DNA of 64,000 bases from Stutzerimonas stutzeri (GTDB taxonomy: Bacteria; Pseudomonadota; Gammaproteobacteria; Pseudomonadales; Pseudomonadaceae): positions 62,001-126,000 of the forward strand of contig NZ_JYHV01000015.1 of the NCBI RefSeq assembly GCF_000952685.1, written 5' to 3'. Numbering within the stretch: the first letter of the stretch is position 1; every line of letters begins with the position of its first letter. Below the pieces are notes generated by a model. The model did not search any database. It saw only the letters and a program-made list of their open reading frames with translations, and was not told where the DNA came from. The translations under genes and the position numbers were made by a program. Positions 63,791-64,000 of this stretch are shown here, piece by piece.

Positions 63791-63817
63791 GCCTCGCATG
63801 ATTTCTCATCGCGAGGC
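63791..63817 (-). terminator. Hairpin between atoA and atoB
   Basis: GCCTCGC and GCGAGGC, with an inner ATGA/TCAT pair, are followed on the minus strand by CTTTTCCCG. It may be a weak terminator or processing site between the two genes. Confidence 0.5.
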
Positions 63818-63833
63818 CTTTATCGGCACTGGA

Positions 63834-64000
63834 TCAGCCGAAGGTCATTTCCGGCACATGGTCCGGTACCACCAATTCGCCGACGGTCTTTGCGATGATT
63901 TCCTCGACGCTCACGCCCGGTGCGCGTTCCTTGAGGACGAAGGCACCGTTCTCGATCTCAAGATAGGCCAGATCGGTCAGTACGCGCTTGATGCAGCCCG
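63834..64000 (-). CDS. atoA: 3-oxoacid CoA-transferase subunit B, C-terminal end
   Basis: This is the last 54 residues of a gene that runs off the window edge. The reading is GCIKRVLTDLAYLEIENGAF, then LKERAPGVSVEEIIAKT and LVVPDHVPEMTFG before the stop. This matches the C-terminus of AtoA/ScoB, the beta subunit that transfers CoA to acetoacetate. The alpha subunit gene (atoD) should lie outside the window. Confidence 0.9.
   Translation of the reverse strand, partial: GCIKRVLTDLAYLEIENGAFVLKERAPGVSVEEIIAKTVGELVVPDHVPEMTFG

Overview
The window looks like a chromosomal segment of a Pseudomonas-type gammaproteobacterium (Pseudomonas or Stutzerimonas). This rests on the GC-rich coding style, the HmgR/hmgA/fahA tyrosine locus, a flagellar-type cystine operon with dcyD, an Fsr-type efflux gene, BCCT and Rieske betaine-type genes, and compact divergent LysR/target pairs. 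I see no rRNA, tRNA, CRISPR array, integrase or complete insertion sequence.

Layout. 0-8.5 kb: aldo/keto reductase, exported phytase-like esterase, CurA-type reductase, then a glycan-like group made of a GT2-RmlD fusion, a COG4091-type SAF-domain dehydrogenase and a coupled mini-ORF, followed by two small proteins. 8.5-13 kb: hpd behind a long leader, pirin and LysR, and a TetR gene facing a broken SDR gene. 13-22 kb: thioesterase, ketosynthase, TetR, fsr with an AraC regulator, GNAT, an AT-rich membrane gene, DoxX, GST and a VOC protein. 22-25.7 kb: cystine uptake (tcyJLN) and dcyD. 25.7-33 kb: an accessory stretch with a PAAR/effector/immunity-like triad, orphan proteins, and a two-gene unit encoding a GHKL ATPase fused to a PD-(D/E)xK nuclease. 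33-43.6 kb: LysR, BCCT, and a Rieske oxygenase / aldehyde dehydrogenase / rubredoxin-reductase / FAD oxidase / cupin / MFS cluster for an unidentified, probably quaternary amine, substrate. 43.8-49.8 kb: a second leuCD-like pair, two LysR genes, DUF4256 and a quinone-reductase-like MDR. 49.9-53.5 kb: hmgR, hmgA, fahA. 53.5-58.4 kb: an MBOAT / FkbH-like HAD / acyl carrier protein / SGNH operon. 59-64 kb: chemoreceptor, three tandem 72-bp repeats, atoE, atoB and the end of atoA.

How they work together. Tyrosine breakdown is spread across the window: Hpd makes homogentisate, HmgA and FahA take it toward fumarate and acetoacetate, and AtoA/AtoB with AtoE handle acetoacetate. A 17-bp palindrome in the hmgA promoter (half-sites GCGTAA and TTACGC) has a near copy downstream of a good -35 box upstream of hpd, which suggests one HmgR regulon. 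The most promising undescribed systems are the GHKL-nuclease pair, the MBOAT-FkbH-ACP operon, the Rieske/rubredoxin catabolic cluster, the PAAR effector triad and the GT2-RmlD fusion.
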